64,000 nucleotides of DNA from Streptomyces massasporeus (lineage in GTDB: Bacteria > Actinomycetota > Actinomycetes > Streptomycetales > Streptomycetaceae), in contig NZ_BMSE01000004.1 in assembly GCF_014648995.1 (NCBI RefSeq), forward strand, positions 372,001 through 436,000. Reading direction: 5' to 3'. Positions 7,999 to 15,944 of the stretch are shown here, one piece after another. Positions within the stretch are counted from its first letter, which is position 1; each line of letters begins with the position of its first letter. Both the position numbers and the translations under genes were made by a program. The notes under the pieces are model-generated. The model was not told where the DNA came from. It searched no databases and saw only the letters and a program-made list of their open reading frames with translations.

Positions 7999-9027
7999 GT
8001 GCACCGGCGCACCCTCCTCACCGGAATCACCGCCGGGCTGGTCGCCGCGGGCACCGCACCCGCCCTCGCCTCGGCGGGCCGGCGCGTCCTGCACGTTCGC
8101 CCCGGCGACTCCGTCCAGGCCGCCGTCGACGCGGTGAGCGGCCCGGGATGGATCGTCGTCGTGCACCCGGGGACGTACCGCGAGGTCGTCAGCGTCCCGG
8201 CCGCCAAGGCCGGACTGACCCTCAGGGGTGCGACCGGGGACCCACGCGACACCGTCATCATCTACGACAACGCAAACGGCACGCCCAGGCCGGACGGTTC
8301 GGGCACCTACGGCACCGCCGGTTCCGCCACCTTCACCTCGGCGGCTCCCGGGCTGACCGTCCGCGATCTGACCCTGGCCAACGACTGGCTGCGCGCCGAC
8401 CACCCCGAGATCACGGGGACGCAGGCCGTGGCGGCGTACACGTACGGCGACCGGACCCGCTTCGAGAACGTGCGGCTCCTGGCCCACCAGGACACCCTCT
8501 TCGTCGAGACCGGCGCCCTGGACACCTTCGACCGGCAGTACTTCCGCGACTGCTACATCGAGGGCGACGTGGACTTCGTCTTCGGGCGCGCCACGGCGGT
8601 GTTCGAGCACTGCCACTTCCGCACGCTGGCGCGGGACGTGGACTTCACGCCCAAGGGGATGGTCTTCGCCCCCTCCACGGCCCGGGCCAATCCGCACGGC
8701 ATCCTCGCCGTGCGCTGCCGGATCACCTCCGGCGCCGAGGACGCGGCGTACAAACTGGCCCGGCCCTGGGTGCCGTCGTACGAGACCACGGCATGGCCGT
8801 CGCTGGTCGTGCGGGGGACCCGGATCGGGCCCGGCATCGACGCGGTGGCCCCGTACACGAACATGCGGGACGCCTACCCGTGGCAGAGCATGCGGTTCGC
8901 CGAGTACCGGAACACGGGGCCGGGGGCGGCGGTCCAGGTGCCCGGGAACCGGCCCCTGCTGAGCCACGCGCAGGCCCGGTCGCACACCAGGGAGACCTAC
9001 CTCGGCGACTGGCGGCCGTATGCGTAG
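7999..9027 (+). CDS. Secreted pectinesterase, family CE8 (second of a tandem pair)
   Basis: A 342-residue pectin methylesterase with a GTG start adjoining the previous stop; AAGGAGG inside the upstream gene serves as ribosome site. The N-terminus HRRTLLTGITAG with a hydrophobic stretch to ALASA resembles a Tat signal. Motifs GTQAVAAY, AHQDTLF, EGDVDFVFG and ARPWVP give the Gln, Asp, Asp and Arg of CE8. It overlaps the following PL1 gene by 8 bases. Compared with its twin it is slightly shorter at the N-terminus and otherwise complete. Retaining both may extend pH range or action pattern (inference). Confidence 0.94.
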   Translation: MHRRTLLTGITAGLVAAGTAPALASAGRRVLHVRPGDSVQAAVDAVSGPGWIVVVHPGTYREVVSVPAAKAGLTLRGATGDPRDTVIIYDNANGTPRPDGSGTYGTAGSATFTSAAPGLTVRDLTLANDWLRADHPEITGTQAVAAYTYGDRTRFENVRLLAHQDTLFVETGALDTFDRQYFRDCYIEGDVDFVFGRATAVFEHCHFRTLARDVDFTPKGMVFAPSTARANPHGILAVRCRITSGAEDAAYKLARPWVPSYETTAWPSLVVRGTRIGPGIDAVAPYTNMRDAYPWQSMRFAEYRNTGPGAAVQVPGNRPLLSHAQARSHTRETYLGDWRPYA

Positions 9028-10285
9028 GGCCGCCGCGCTCCTCCTCGGACTGTGCCTGCTCTGGACGGCCGCCCCGGCCACCGCCGCCGACCGCGCCCCC
9101 ACCGGCTGGGCCTCCACCGGCCCCGGCACGACCGGCGGGGCGGGCGGGCGGACCTGGACCGTGCACACGCGCGCCGAGCTCAAGGGCGCCCTCGCGAACG
9201 ACGGCGACCCGACCGCGCCCAAGGTGATCCGGGTCGCGGGCGACATCAACGGCCATGAGAGCGACGACGGTTCCCTGCTCGGCGAGCAGGACTACGCGCC
9301 CGGATACGACCTCGCCAAGTACATGTCCTGCTTCGGCGAAGACGGCGCCGTCTGGTCCGACACCCGCTTCGACCACTGCAAGCGGCAGCGGCAGCTGCGG
9401 CAGACCGGGTCGAACCAGGAGAAGGCGCAGATCCAGCTCACCGTGCCGAGCAACACCACGCTCGTCGGCGCCGGCCGCGACGCCCGGCTGCTCGGGGTGT
9501 TCCTGACCGTCAACACCGGCAGCAACATCATCGTGCGGAACCTTCACCTCGAAGCACCCGTCGACCACTTCACCAGTTGGTCCCCGGACGACGGCACCCA
9601 CGGCAACTGGAACGCCCGCTTCGACGCCATGACCGTGATCACGGGCAGGCACATCCGGATCGAGAACTGCACCTTCACCGACGGTCGCTTCCCCGACCGC
9701 GAGGCACCCCTCGGCTTCCACGGCGAGCGCGTGCAGCGGCACGACGGGCTGCTGGACATCGAGGACGGCTCCGACTTCGTCACCGTCTCCGACAGCCGCT
9801 TCGAGAACCACGACAAGGCGATCCTCATCGGGTCGGGCGACGGGCGCGGCGACCGTGACCGCGGGCACCTCAAGGTGACCTTCGCCCGCAACCTGTTCAG
9901 CGACATCGTGCAGCGCGCCCCCCGGGTCCGCTTCGGGCAGGTGCACGTCGTCAACAACGTCCACCGGGGCCGGGCGCCGCTCTACGCCCTGGGCGTCGGC
10001 GTCGAGTCGGCGATCTTCTCCGAGCGCAACGTCTTCCGCTATCCCGGCGCGGAGCCGCCGCTCGCCGTCGCCGCCTACGGGGGCGCGGAGTTCCACGACA
10101 CCGGCTCCTGGTTCAACGGCCGGCCCGCCCGGCTCGACGCCGTGGCGAGCGCTCTGGGTCTCGGGAACGACGTCGGCTGGGACCCGGCCGACGTCTACGA
10201 CCACCGTGCCCTGACCTCCCCGGCGGCGGTCGAGCGGTACGTGACTCGGCACGCCGGAGCCGGGAGGCCCCATGGACGCCCATGA
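9020..10285 (+). CDS. Secreted pectate lyase, family PL1
   Basis: A 421-residue exported lyase starting at an ATG that overlaps the CE8 stop by 8 bases. A short signal peptide ends about residue 23 (PATAA). It shares GWASTGPGTTGGAGG, NTTLVGAGRDARL and VQRAPRVRFGQVHVVNN with other PL1 enzymes. In place of the usual VWIDH motif it reads RHIRIENCTF, so the DAMTV calcium region is kept but this loop diverges from the other two PL1 domains here. It may act on a different pectin or have altered activity. It overlaps the downstream hydrolase gene by 14 bases, placing it in the same coupled operon. Confidence 0.9.
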   Translation: MRRAAALLLGLCLLWTAAPATAADRAPTGWASTGPGTTGGAGGRTWTVHTRAELKGALANDGDPTAPKVIRVAGDINGHESDDGSLLGEQDYAPGYDLAKYMSCFGEDGAVWSDTRFDHCKRQRQLRQTGSNQEKAQIQLTVPSNTTLVGAGRDARLLGVFLTVNTGSNIIVRNLHLEAPVDHFTSWSPDDGTHGNWNARFDAMTVITGRHIRIENCTFTDGRFPDREAPLGFHGERVQRHDGLLDIEDGSDFVTVSDSRFENHDKAILIGSGDGRGDRDRGHLKVTFARNLFSDIVQRAPRVRFGQVHVVNNVHRGRAPLYALGVGVESAIFSERNVFRYPGAEPPLAVAAYGGAEFHDTGSWFNGRPARLDAVASALGLGNDVGWDPADVYDHRALTSPAAVERYVTRHAGAGRPHGRP

Positions 10286-11429
10286 AGCCCTGGGACGACG
10301 CACGTTCGTGGTCGGGGCGGGGACCGCGCTGCTGGGCGGGGGAGCGGTGAGCGGGGCGGAGGCGGCGGTCGTGGACGGCCCGCTGCCCGACTTCCACCCG
10401 GCGCTGAAGAACGCCCTGACCTTCCCGCTCGCCTGGGGCCGGTCCCCGATCCGCGACTTCCGCGCCTGGCGGCGTGCCGCCCGGGCCACCGTCGAGGAAC
10501 ACCTCCTCGTCGAGCGGCAGGACGGGACGCCGTACGCCCCCGAGTTCGGCGGCCGCTCTCAAGGCGAGGGATATACCCGGGAGTTGGTGACCGTCTCCCT
10601 CACCCGCTACGAACGGGTCCGCGGCGCCCTGCTCACCCCGCACGGCCCCGGGCCGTTCCCCGCCGTGCTGCTCCTGCACGACCACGGCGCGAGGTTCGAC
10701 ATCGGCAAGGAGAAGCTCGTCCGGCCCTGGTACGACGACACGCGCCTCGCCTCCGCCCGGGCGTGGGCGGAGAAGTACTTCAGCGGGCGCTTCGTCGGGG
10801 ACGAACTGGCCCGGCGCGGCTATGTCGTGCTCTGCCTGGACGCCCTCGGCTGGGGCGACCGCGGCCCCCTCGCCTACGACCAACAACAGGCCCTGGCCTC
10901 GAACTTCTACCACCTCGGCTCCTCGGTCGCCGGGCTCATGGCCCGGGAGGACCAACGGGCCGCCGCCTTCCTGGCGGGGCTCGACCGGGTGGACGCCCGG
11001 CGGGTCGCGGCCGTCGGATTCTCCATGGGCGCCTACCGCGCCTGGCAGACCGCCGCCCTCAGCGACCACGTCGCGGCCGCCGCGTGCGTGTGCTGGATGA
11101 CCGGCCTGAAGGAGATGATGGTGCCCGGCAACAACACGCTGCGCGGGCAGTCGTCGTTCCACATGCTCCACCCCGGCCTCGCCCGGCACCTCGACATCCC
11201 CGACGTGGCGAGCATCGCCGCCCCCAGGCCGATGCTCTTCCTCAACGGCGGGCTCGACCCGCTGTTCCCCGCGGACGGCGTGCGCGTCGCCCACGACAAG
11301 CTGCGCGCCGTCTGGCGATCCCGCCACGCCGAGGAGCGCTTGCGGCTGAAGACATGGCCGGAGCTCGGCCACGTCTTCACCGACCCCCTCCAGGACGAGG
11401 TCTTCCGCTGGCTCGACTCCGTCCTGTGA
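10272..11429 (+). CDS. Exported alpha/beta-hydrolase, probable carbohydrate esterase
   Basis: A 385-residue dienelactone-hydrolase/acetyl-xylan-esterase-like protein. The ATG at 10272 sits behind GGAGG inside the upstream PL1 gene. An RR motif followed by VVGAGTALLGGGA suggests export by Tat, but cleavage is uncertain. LLLHDHG, GFSMGAY (nucleophile Ser elbow), GGLDPLFP (Asp) and ELGHVF (His) supply the fold and catalytic triad. Placement in the pectinase operon suggests removal of acetyl or feruloyl esters from pectin or hemicellulose; the substrate is inferred from context only. An intracellular esterase that acts on imported oligomers is the main alternative. Confidence 0.85.
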   Translation: MDAHEALGRRTFVVGAGTALLGGGAVSGAEAAVVDGPLPDFHPALKNALTFPLAWGRSPIRDFRAWRRAARATVEEHLLVERQDGTPYAPEFGGRSQGEGYTRELVTVSLTRYERVRGALLTPHGPGPFPAVLLLHDHGARFDIGKEKLVRPWYDDTRLASARAWAEKYFSGRFVGDELARRGYVVLCLDALGWGDRGPLAYDQQQALASNFYHLGSSVAGLMAREDQRAAAFLAGLDRVDARRVAAVGFSMGAYRAWQTAALSDHVAAAACVCWMTGLKEMMVPGNNTLRGQSSFHMLHPGLARHLDIPDVASIAAPRPMLFLNGGLDPLFPADGVRVAHDKLRAVWRSRHAEERLRLKTWPELGHVFTDPLQDEVFRWLDSVL

Positions 11430-11468
11430 ACCATCCCCCCACCCGTACGAGAAAGGAACCGCTCTCCC

Positions 11469-12581
11469 ATGTCTCGTCGTAGCGCCCTCGCCGCCCTGGC
11501 CGCCCTCACCCTGGGTGCCGGCCTCGCCGCACTCCCCACCCAGGCCCAGGCCGCCACCGTGGTCGTCGCCAACTCCACCGACCTGGCCGACGCGATCAAG
11601 AACGCCGTACCGGGAACCGTCATCCAGGTGCGCGGCGGCACCTACTACCCGACGGCCACCCTCCAGTCCACGGCCAACGGCACGTCCTCGTCGCCCGTTA
11701 CCCTCACGGCGTACGGCTCGGAGACCGTCAAGATCGACGGCTCGAACCTGCCCGCCGGAGACTGGATCCTCAAGCTCACCGCCGACTACTGGAACGTCTC
11801 GAACCTCACCTTCCAGAACTCCCCGGACAGCGCGGTCGTCTGCCAGTCCTGCACCGGCACCGACTGGAACAACATCAAGACCATCGACGGCGGCGACTCC
11901 GGCTTCACGCTCACCGGTGACGGCACCGTGAACAACACGGTGCGCAACCTCGACTCCTACGGCCACTACGACAAGGCCACGCACGGCGAGAACGCCGACG
12001 GCATCGCCGTGAAGTTCGGCTCCGGCTCCGGCAACCTCATCACCGGGGCCCGCCTGTACAACAACTCCGACGACGGCCTCGACTTCTGGTCCTTCTCCTC
12101 GCCGGTCACCGTCGAGCACACGTGGGCGTTCGGCAACGGAAAGAACCGTTGGAGTGACTCCGCCTTCGCGGGTGACGGGAACGGCTACAAACTCGGCGGG
12201 GACGGGGAGGTGGTCGCCCACGTCATCAACAACTCGGCCGCCTGGGACAACGCCGGCAACGGCTTCACCGAGAACAGCAACAAGGGCGCCCTCGTCATCA
12301 ACCGGACCACCGCCTACGCCAACGCCAAGTGGGGCTACTACTTCGCGACCGGCTCGGCCAGGCTCGGCAAGAACCTCGCCGTGAGCAACGGCGGCGGGTC
12401 GGTCAGCAAGGGCTCGTCGGTGGTGTCGGCCGGCAACAACTGGGACTCCGGGATCGCGACCCCGGCCTTCCGGTCCACCAACGCCTCGACCACCTACAAC
12501 GCCCGCCGGTCGGGCGGCGCGCTCCCCGCGACCACGTTCCTGACCACGGGCAGCACCAGCATCGGGGCGACGATGGACTGA
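11469..12581 (+). CDS. Secreted pectate lyase, family PL9
   Basis: A 370-residue protein with a signal peptide ending TQAQA. The mature part is a parallel beta-helix matching PL9 (PelL/PelX-type) lyases: GTVIQVRGGTYYPTATL near the start, GDSGFTLTGDG, HGENADGIAVKFGSG (calcium ligands), NNSDDGLDFWSFSSPV and GNGYKLGG, where the Lys is the expected catalytic base. PL9 enzymes act on polygalacturonate or rhamnogalacturonan depending on subgroup. The gene follows the hydrolase by 39 bases and has AAAGGAACC before its ATG. A paralogue lies at 15945-17099. Beta-helix coils and termini are complete. Confidence 0.92.
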   Translation: MSRRSALAALAALTLGAGLAALPTQAQAATVVVANSTDLADAIKNAVPGTVIQVRGGTYYPTATLQSTANGTSSSPVTLTAYGSETVKIDGSNLPAGDWILKLTADYWNVSNLTFQNSPDSAVVCQSCTGTDWNNIKTIDGGDSGFTLTGDGTVNNTVRNLDSYGHYDKATHGENADGIAVKFGSGSGNLITGARLYNNSDDGLDFWSFSSPVTVEHTWAFGNGKNRWSDSAFAGDGNGYKLGGDGEVVAHVINNSAAWDNAGNGFTENSNKGALVINRTTAYANAKWGYYFATGSARLGKNLAVSNGGGSVSKGSSVVSAGNNWDSGIATPAFRSTNASTTYNARRSGGALPATTFLTTGSTSIGATMD

Positions 12582-12610
12582 CGTCCGGTCCGCCACGCCC
12601 GGAGCGCTTG

Positions 12611-12632
12611 ACCCGCATTTTGCCCGGCGGGT
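12611..12632 (+). terminator. Possible hairpin after the PL9 gene
   Basis: ACCCGC and GCGGGT pair across a 10-base loop about 30 bases after the PL9 stop. It is a modest stem without a T-run and may end the long pectinase transcript. Confidence 0.35.
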
Positions 12633-12670
12633 CTCGCGCCCACGGGGGCGACGCGCGTAGAAACCCTGTC

Positions 12671-13468
12671 ATGCATAAGCCACTGCGTATCGCCGCGGTC
12701 ACCGCGGCCTGTGCCGTCGCCGGTGTCACCCTGTACGGGACCGGCGCCGCCACGGCCGGCCAGTCGACGGCGAACTCCACCCGTGAGCCCTACAACATCG
12801 GACTGCTGGCCAAGGACATCGACACCTACTACGGCACCACCCTCGACGCGGACGGCGTCTACCAGGCCTCCCCGGACAGCCCCTACGCCAAGGACCTCGC
12901 CCGCCTCGGCGCGTCCGCCCGGGCGTACATCGACAAGGCGGCCCGCAAGGCGCTGCACAAGGGCGAGAAGCCGGCCGTCGTCTTCGACATCGACGACACC
13001 CTGCTGCTCAGCCTCGACTACGAGAAGAAGAACAACTACGGCTACAACAGCGCCACCTGGGCCGCCTACGTCGACCGCGCCGACCGGCCCGCCGTCTTCG
13101 GCAGCCCCGAACTCGTCCGCTACGCGGACCGCAAGGGCGTCGAGGTCTTCTACAACTCGGGCCTGAGCGAGGCGCAGCGCTCCGCCGCCGTGGAGAACCT
13201 GAAGAAGGCCGGCGCCGAGGTGAACCTCGACGCCGGCCACATGTTCCTCAAGAACAAGGACAACCCGCCTTCCTACCTGAGCGGATGCGCCACCCCGGGC
13301 ACCTGGACCTGCACGACCGTGCAGTACAAGTCCGGTACCCGGGGGCACATCGAGAAGGACCTCGGGTACGAGATCATCGCCAACTTCGGCGACCAGTTCT
13401 CGGACCTCCAGGGCGGTCACGCCGACCGGACGTACAAGCTCCCGAACCCGACGTACTTCGTCAGCTGA
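12671..13468 (+). CDS. Secreted HAD-family acid phosphatase
   Basis: A 265-residue protein of the plant/bacterial class B-like acid phosphatase group. The ATG at 12671 gives a signal peptide ending TAGQS; an upstream open frame is noncoding. The HAD nucleophile motif FDIDDTLL is at about residue 113, YNSG is motif II, and KSGTRGHIEKDLGYEIIANFGDQFSDL supplies the Lys and acidic motifs III/IV. It should release phosphate from organic esters outside the cell. No good ribosome site precedes the ATG; TAGAAA lies 7 bases upstream, compatible with a leaderless start, though no -35 element is convincing. It is probably not part of pectin breakdown. Confidence 0.9.
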   Translation: MHKPLRIAAVTAACAVAGVTLYGTGAATAGQSTANSTREPYNIGLLAKDIDTYYGTTLDADGVYQASPDSPYAKDLARLGASARAYIDKAARKALHKGEKPAVVFDIDDTLLLSLDYEKKNNYGYNSATWAAYVDRADRPAVFGSPELVRYADRKGVEVFYNSGLSEAQRSAAVENLKKAGAEVNLDAGHMFLKNKDNPPSYLSGCATPGTWTCTTVQYKSGTRGHIEKDLGYEIIANFGDQFSDLQGGHADRTYKLPNPTYFVS

Positions 13469-13480
13469 GGCAGGGCGGCG

Positions 13481-15697
13481 TCACCGCCGGACCGGCTTGA
13501 TCCCCTCCAGCGTCGGCACCACGGGCTTGATGGTGCCGTCGGCCGCGAACTCCATGCGGTCGACGGTGGTCTCGCGGTGCATGCCGTCGCCGCCCGGCAG
13601 GCCGGGGCCGTTGAGGGCGAAGCGGTGGTAGACCATGTACCAGTCGTCGGTGCCGGGGGTGTTCACCACCGAGTGGTGGCCGGTGGCGAGGATGCCGTAC
13701 TCGGGCCGCTTCTGAAGGATCGTCCCGCGCTTGGTCCACGGGCCGAGCGGGGACGGTCCCGTCGCGTACGCCACGTGGTAGTTCTCGCTGCGGGTGTCGT
13801 CCTCCGACCACATGAAGTAGTACGTGCCCTTCCGCTTGATCACGAAGGAGCCCTCGCGGAAGTTGTCTGGGGTGATGTCCTTCACCTTGGACGCGTCGAA
13901 GGACACCATGTCGTCGTCGAGCGGCACCACGTATCCGTGGCCGTTGCCCCAGTACAGGTAGGCCTGGCCGTCGTCGTCCGTGAAGACCGCCGGGTCGATC
14001 ATCTGGCCCTTGAGCGAACCGCCCTTGGCCACCAGCGGCTTGCCGAGCGCGTCCTTGAACGGGCCGGCGGGGGAGTCGGCGACCGCCACGCCGATCTGCT
14101 GCTCGGCGCAGAAGTAGAAGTAGTACTTGCCGTCGCGTTCGGCGATAGCGGGTGCCCAGGCGTTCTTGTCGGCCCAGCTCACGTCCGGCCCGAGGTCGAG
14201 GATGACGCCGTGGTCCTTCCAGTTCACCAGGTCCTTCGACGAGTACGCCTTGAACCTGGTGCCGCTCCAGCCCTGGAAGCCGTCCGTGGTCGGGTAGATC
14301 CAGTACCGGCCGTTCAGGTAGTGCACGTCGGGGTCGGCGTTCAGGCCCGGCAGGATCGGGCTGCGGGCGCGCACCGCTTCGACCGTCCAGGTGCGCTTGG
14401 TGCCGTCGGCTGCCGTGACGGTGTACTTCTGCGGTGTGCGGAAGTCGCGGCGGGTGCCGGACTTCGGGCTGAGCTTCGCGCCCTCACCGACCCACAGCTT
14501 CGGGGCGAGGTCCCGCAGGCCGGCGTCCGGCTTCATGGGCAGGACGACCTTGGAGGCACTGTCCGTGATGATCGCGTAGCCCTTCTGGTGCTTCGCCGTC
14601 GCGTCCACGACCGAGGTGGGGGCGGAGGGGTAGGCGGCCAGCAGGCGGTCGTACTCCTGCTGCGTCACGGGGAGCACCGTGCCGTGCCGGGGGCTCGCCG
14701 GAAGCTGGTAGTTCGTCGACGGGGTCCACTTGCCGGAGGCGAGGTCGGTGGTCTCGAAGGGCACGTAGCCGCGGCCGCCGTACTCGTCGATGAACAGGTA
14801 CCACTTCTTCTCGGTGTTCGACTTGAACACCGTCGGGCCCTCGCCGCGGTCCATCGCGCCCTTGCCGATGCAGTCGGCCACGAAGTCGTACGTCGTCGAG
14901 GTCAGGGAGGTGGACTTCTCCCCGGTGATGAACTTCGAGCAGGGGCCGGCGGAGCCGGGATCGCGCTCGTCCTTGGTGTAGCGGTAGTACTCGTCCTCGT
15001 ACTTCACCACCGTGGAGTCGATCACCGAGTAGCCCGGGTCGTTCCAGACCTTCGGCTCGCTGAAGGTGCGGAAGTCCTTCGTGGTCGCGTACAGCATCTT
15101 GTTGTACGTGTCGCCCTTGTGGTCCGGGTCGTCGTCGGCGTACAGCTTCGACGCCCAGAAGACGACGTACGCGTCGAGCTCGTCGTCCCAGTAGGCCTCC
15201 GGGGCCCAGGTGTTGCCCGCGCTGTCCGGGGAGACCTTCACCAGGCGCTGGTCGGTCCAGTGGACCAGGTCGGTGGACTCCCAGACCATGATCGACTTGC
15301 TGCCGTGCCGCTGGACCTGGTCCCAGCTGCCGCTGGAGTTCTGGTACATCCGCAGGTCGGTGGCGATCAGGTAGAACTTGTCGCCCTTGGGGGAGCGGAT
15401 GACGAACGGGTCGCGCAGACCCTTCTCGCCGGTCGTGGACGTCAGCACCGGCTTCCCGGCGTTCAGTTCACGCCAGTGCAGCGGGTCGTTTCCGCGGCTG
15501 AGGGCGTAGCGGATCTGCTCGCCGTCGGCGGTGCCCTCACCGGTGAAGTAGGCGAAGAGGTAACCGGCGTACTTGCTGTGCTTCACGGGTGGGGCTCCGG
15601 GGTCTGCGGTGCTGGGCGGTGCGCTGAGGAGGGTCAGCAGGAGGCCGGTCAGGGCCAGGAAGGGGAGCAGGAGCGTGCGGGCGATGCGGGGGCGCAT
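13481..15697 (-). CDS. Secreted tandem GH43 glycosidase (two catalytic propellers)
   Basis: A 738-residue exported protein with a signal peptide about residues 1-31. It holds two GH43-like five-bladed propellers. The N-terminal one (about 40-350) includes LRDPFVIRSPKGDKFYLIATD, WAPEAYWD and RGEGPTVFKS. A short Ig-like linker (YTVTAADGTKRTWTVEAVRA) follows, then the C-terminal propeller (about 445-735) with NADPDVHYLNGRYWIYPTTD, WAPAIAERDGKYYFYFCA, IDPAVFTDDDGQAYLYWGN and REGSFVIKRKGTYYFMWSE. Asp bases and Glu acids appear present in both, so both may act. Likely substrates are arabinofuranosyl or xylosyl side chains. It is transcribed away from the PL9 gene at 15945 across a shared control region. 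Confidence 0.9.
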   Translation of the reverse strand: MRPRIARTLLLPFLALTGLLLTLLSAPPSTADPGAPPVKHSKYAGYLFAYFTGEGTADGEQIRYALSRGNDPLHWRELNAGKPVLTSTTGEKGLRDPFVIRSPKGDKFYLIATDLRMYQNSSGSWDQVQRHGSKSIMVWESTDLVHWTDQRLVKVSPDSAGNTWAPEAYWDDELDAYVVFWASKLYADDDPDHKGDTYNKMLYATTKDFRTFSEPKVWNDPGYSVIDSTVVKYEDEYYRYTKDERDPGSAGPCSKFITGEKSTSLTSTTYDFVADCIGKGAMDRGEGPTVFKSNTEKKWYLFIDEYGGRGYVPFETTDLASGKWTPSTNYQLPASPRHGTVLPVTQQEYDRLLAAYPSAPTSVVDATAKHQKGYAIITDSASKVVLPMKPDAGLRDLAPKLWVGEGAKLSPKSGTRRDFRTPQKYTVTAADGTKRTWTVEAVRARSPILPGLNADPDVHYLNGRYWIYPTTDGFQGWSGTRFKAYSSKDLVNWKDHGVILDLGPDVSWADKNAWAPAIAERDGKYYFYFCAEQQIGVAVADSPAGPFKDALGKPLVAKGGSLKGQMIDPAVFTDDDGQAYLYWGNGHGYVVPLDDDMVSFDASKVKDITPDNFREGSFVIKRKGTYYFMWSEDDTRSENYHVAYATGPSPLGPWTKRGTILQKRPEYGILATGHHSVVNTPGTDDWYMVYHRFALNGPGLPGGDGMHRETTVDRMEFAADGTIKPVVPTLEGIKPVRR

Positions 15698-15799
15698 GAC
15701 ACTTCCTGTCGGAGTATGGGGGATTCTGTTGGATGAGCGGCCTTCGGAGTCTCACCGGAGGGACGCAGGGCGTCAACGGGTGCGCGTGAGGCCGATCGG

Positions 15800-15814
15800 T
15801 CCGAAACTTTCGGA
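15800..15814. promoter_or_regulatory. Palindromic operator candidate between GH43 and PL9 genes
   Basis: TCCGAAACTTTCGGA is a perfect 15-base palindrome between the divergent genes. From memory, CGAAA-N-TTTCG palindromes are conserved upstream of Streptomyces xylanase and xylosidase genes and bound by LacI-type repressors such as BxlR. It is the best candidate here for sugar-dependent repression. Confidence 0.55.
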
Positions 15815-15874
15815 ACGTCGAGGTCATGGGCCCACGCGACGGCGGCAACCCTTTGCGGCGCGGCGGCGACTGGT

Positions 15875-15919
15875 GGACGGAAACGGGCCGGAGCGGGCCC
15901 CTCCGAGCCGTTTCCGTCC
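15875..15919 (+). promoter_or_regulatory. Long hairpin in the leader of the second PL9 gene
   Basis: Twelve bases at 15875-15886 pair perfectly with 15908-15919, and inside them CGGAG pairs with CTCCG around a 7-base loop. The hairpin ends 25 bases before the GTG start and just ahead of the ribosome site, so it may act as an attenuator or protect the mRNA 5' end. Confidence 0.5.
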
Positions 15920-15944
15920 CGATCCCCTAGGAAAGGAACGCTCC

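Noticed and set aside
10113..12596. Long minus-strand open frame opposite the hydrolase and PL9 genes
   Set aside because: The plus strand encodes enzymes with full catalytic motifs; the antisense frame has no domain.
12608..12663. TTGACC...TAGAAA as a sigma-70-type promoter for the acid phosphatase
   Set aside because: The spacing is about 44 bases, far too long; TTGACC is partly in a hairpin.
15573..15944. Longer N-terminus for the second PL9 gene
   Set aside because: It would read through the operator palindrome and hairpin and bury the signal peptide; the GTG at 15945 has a good ribosome site.
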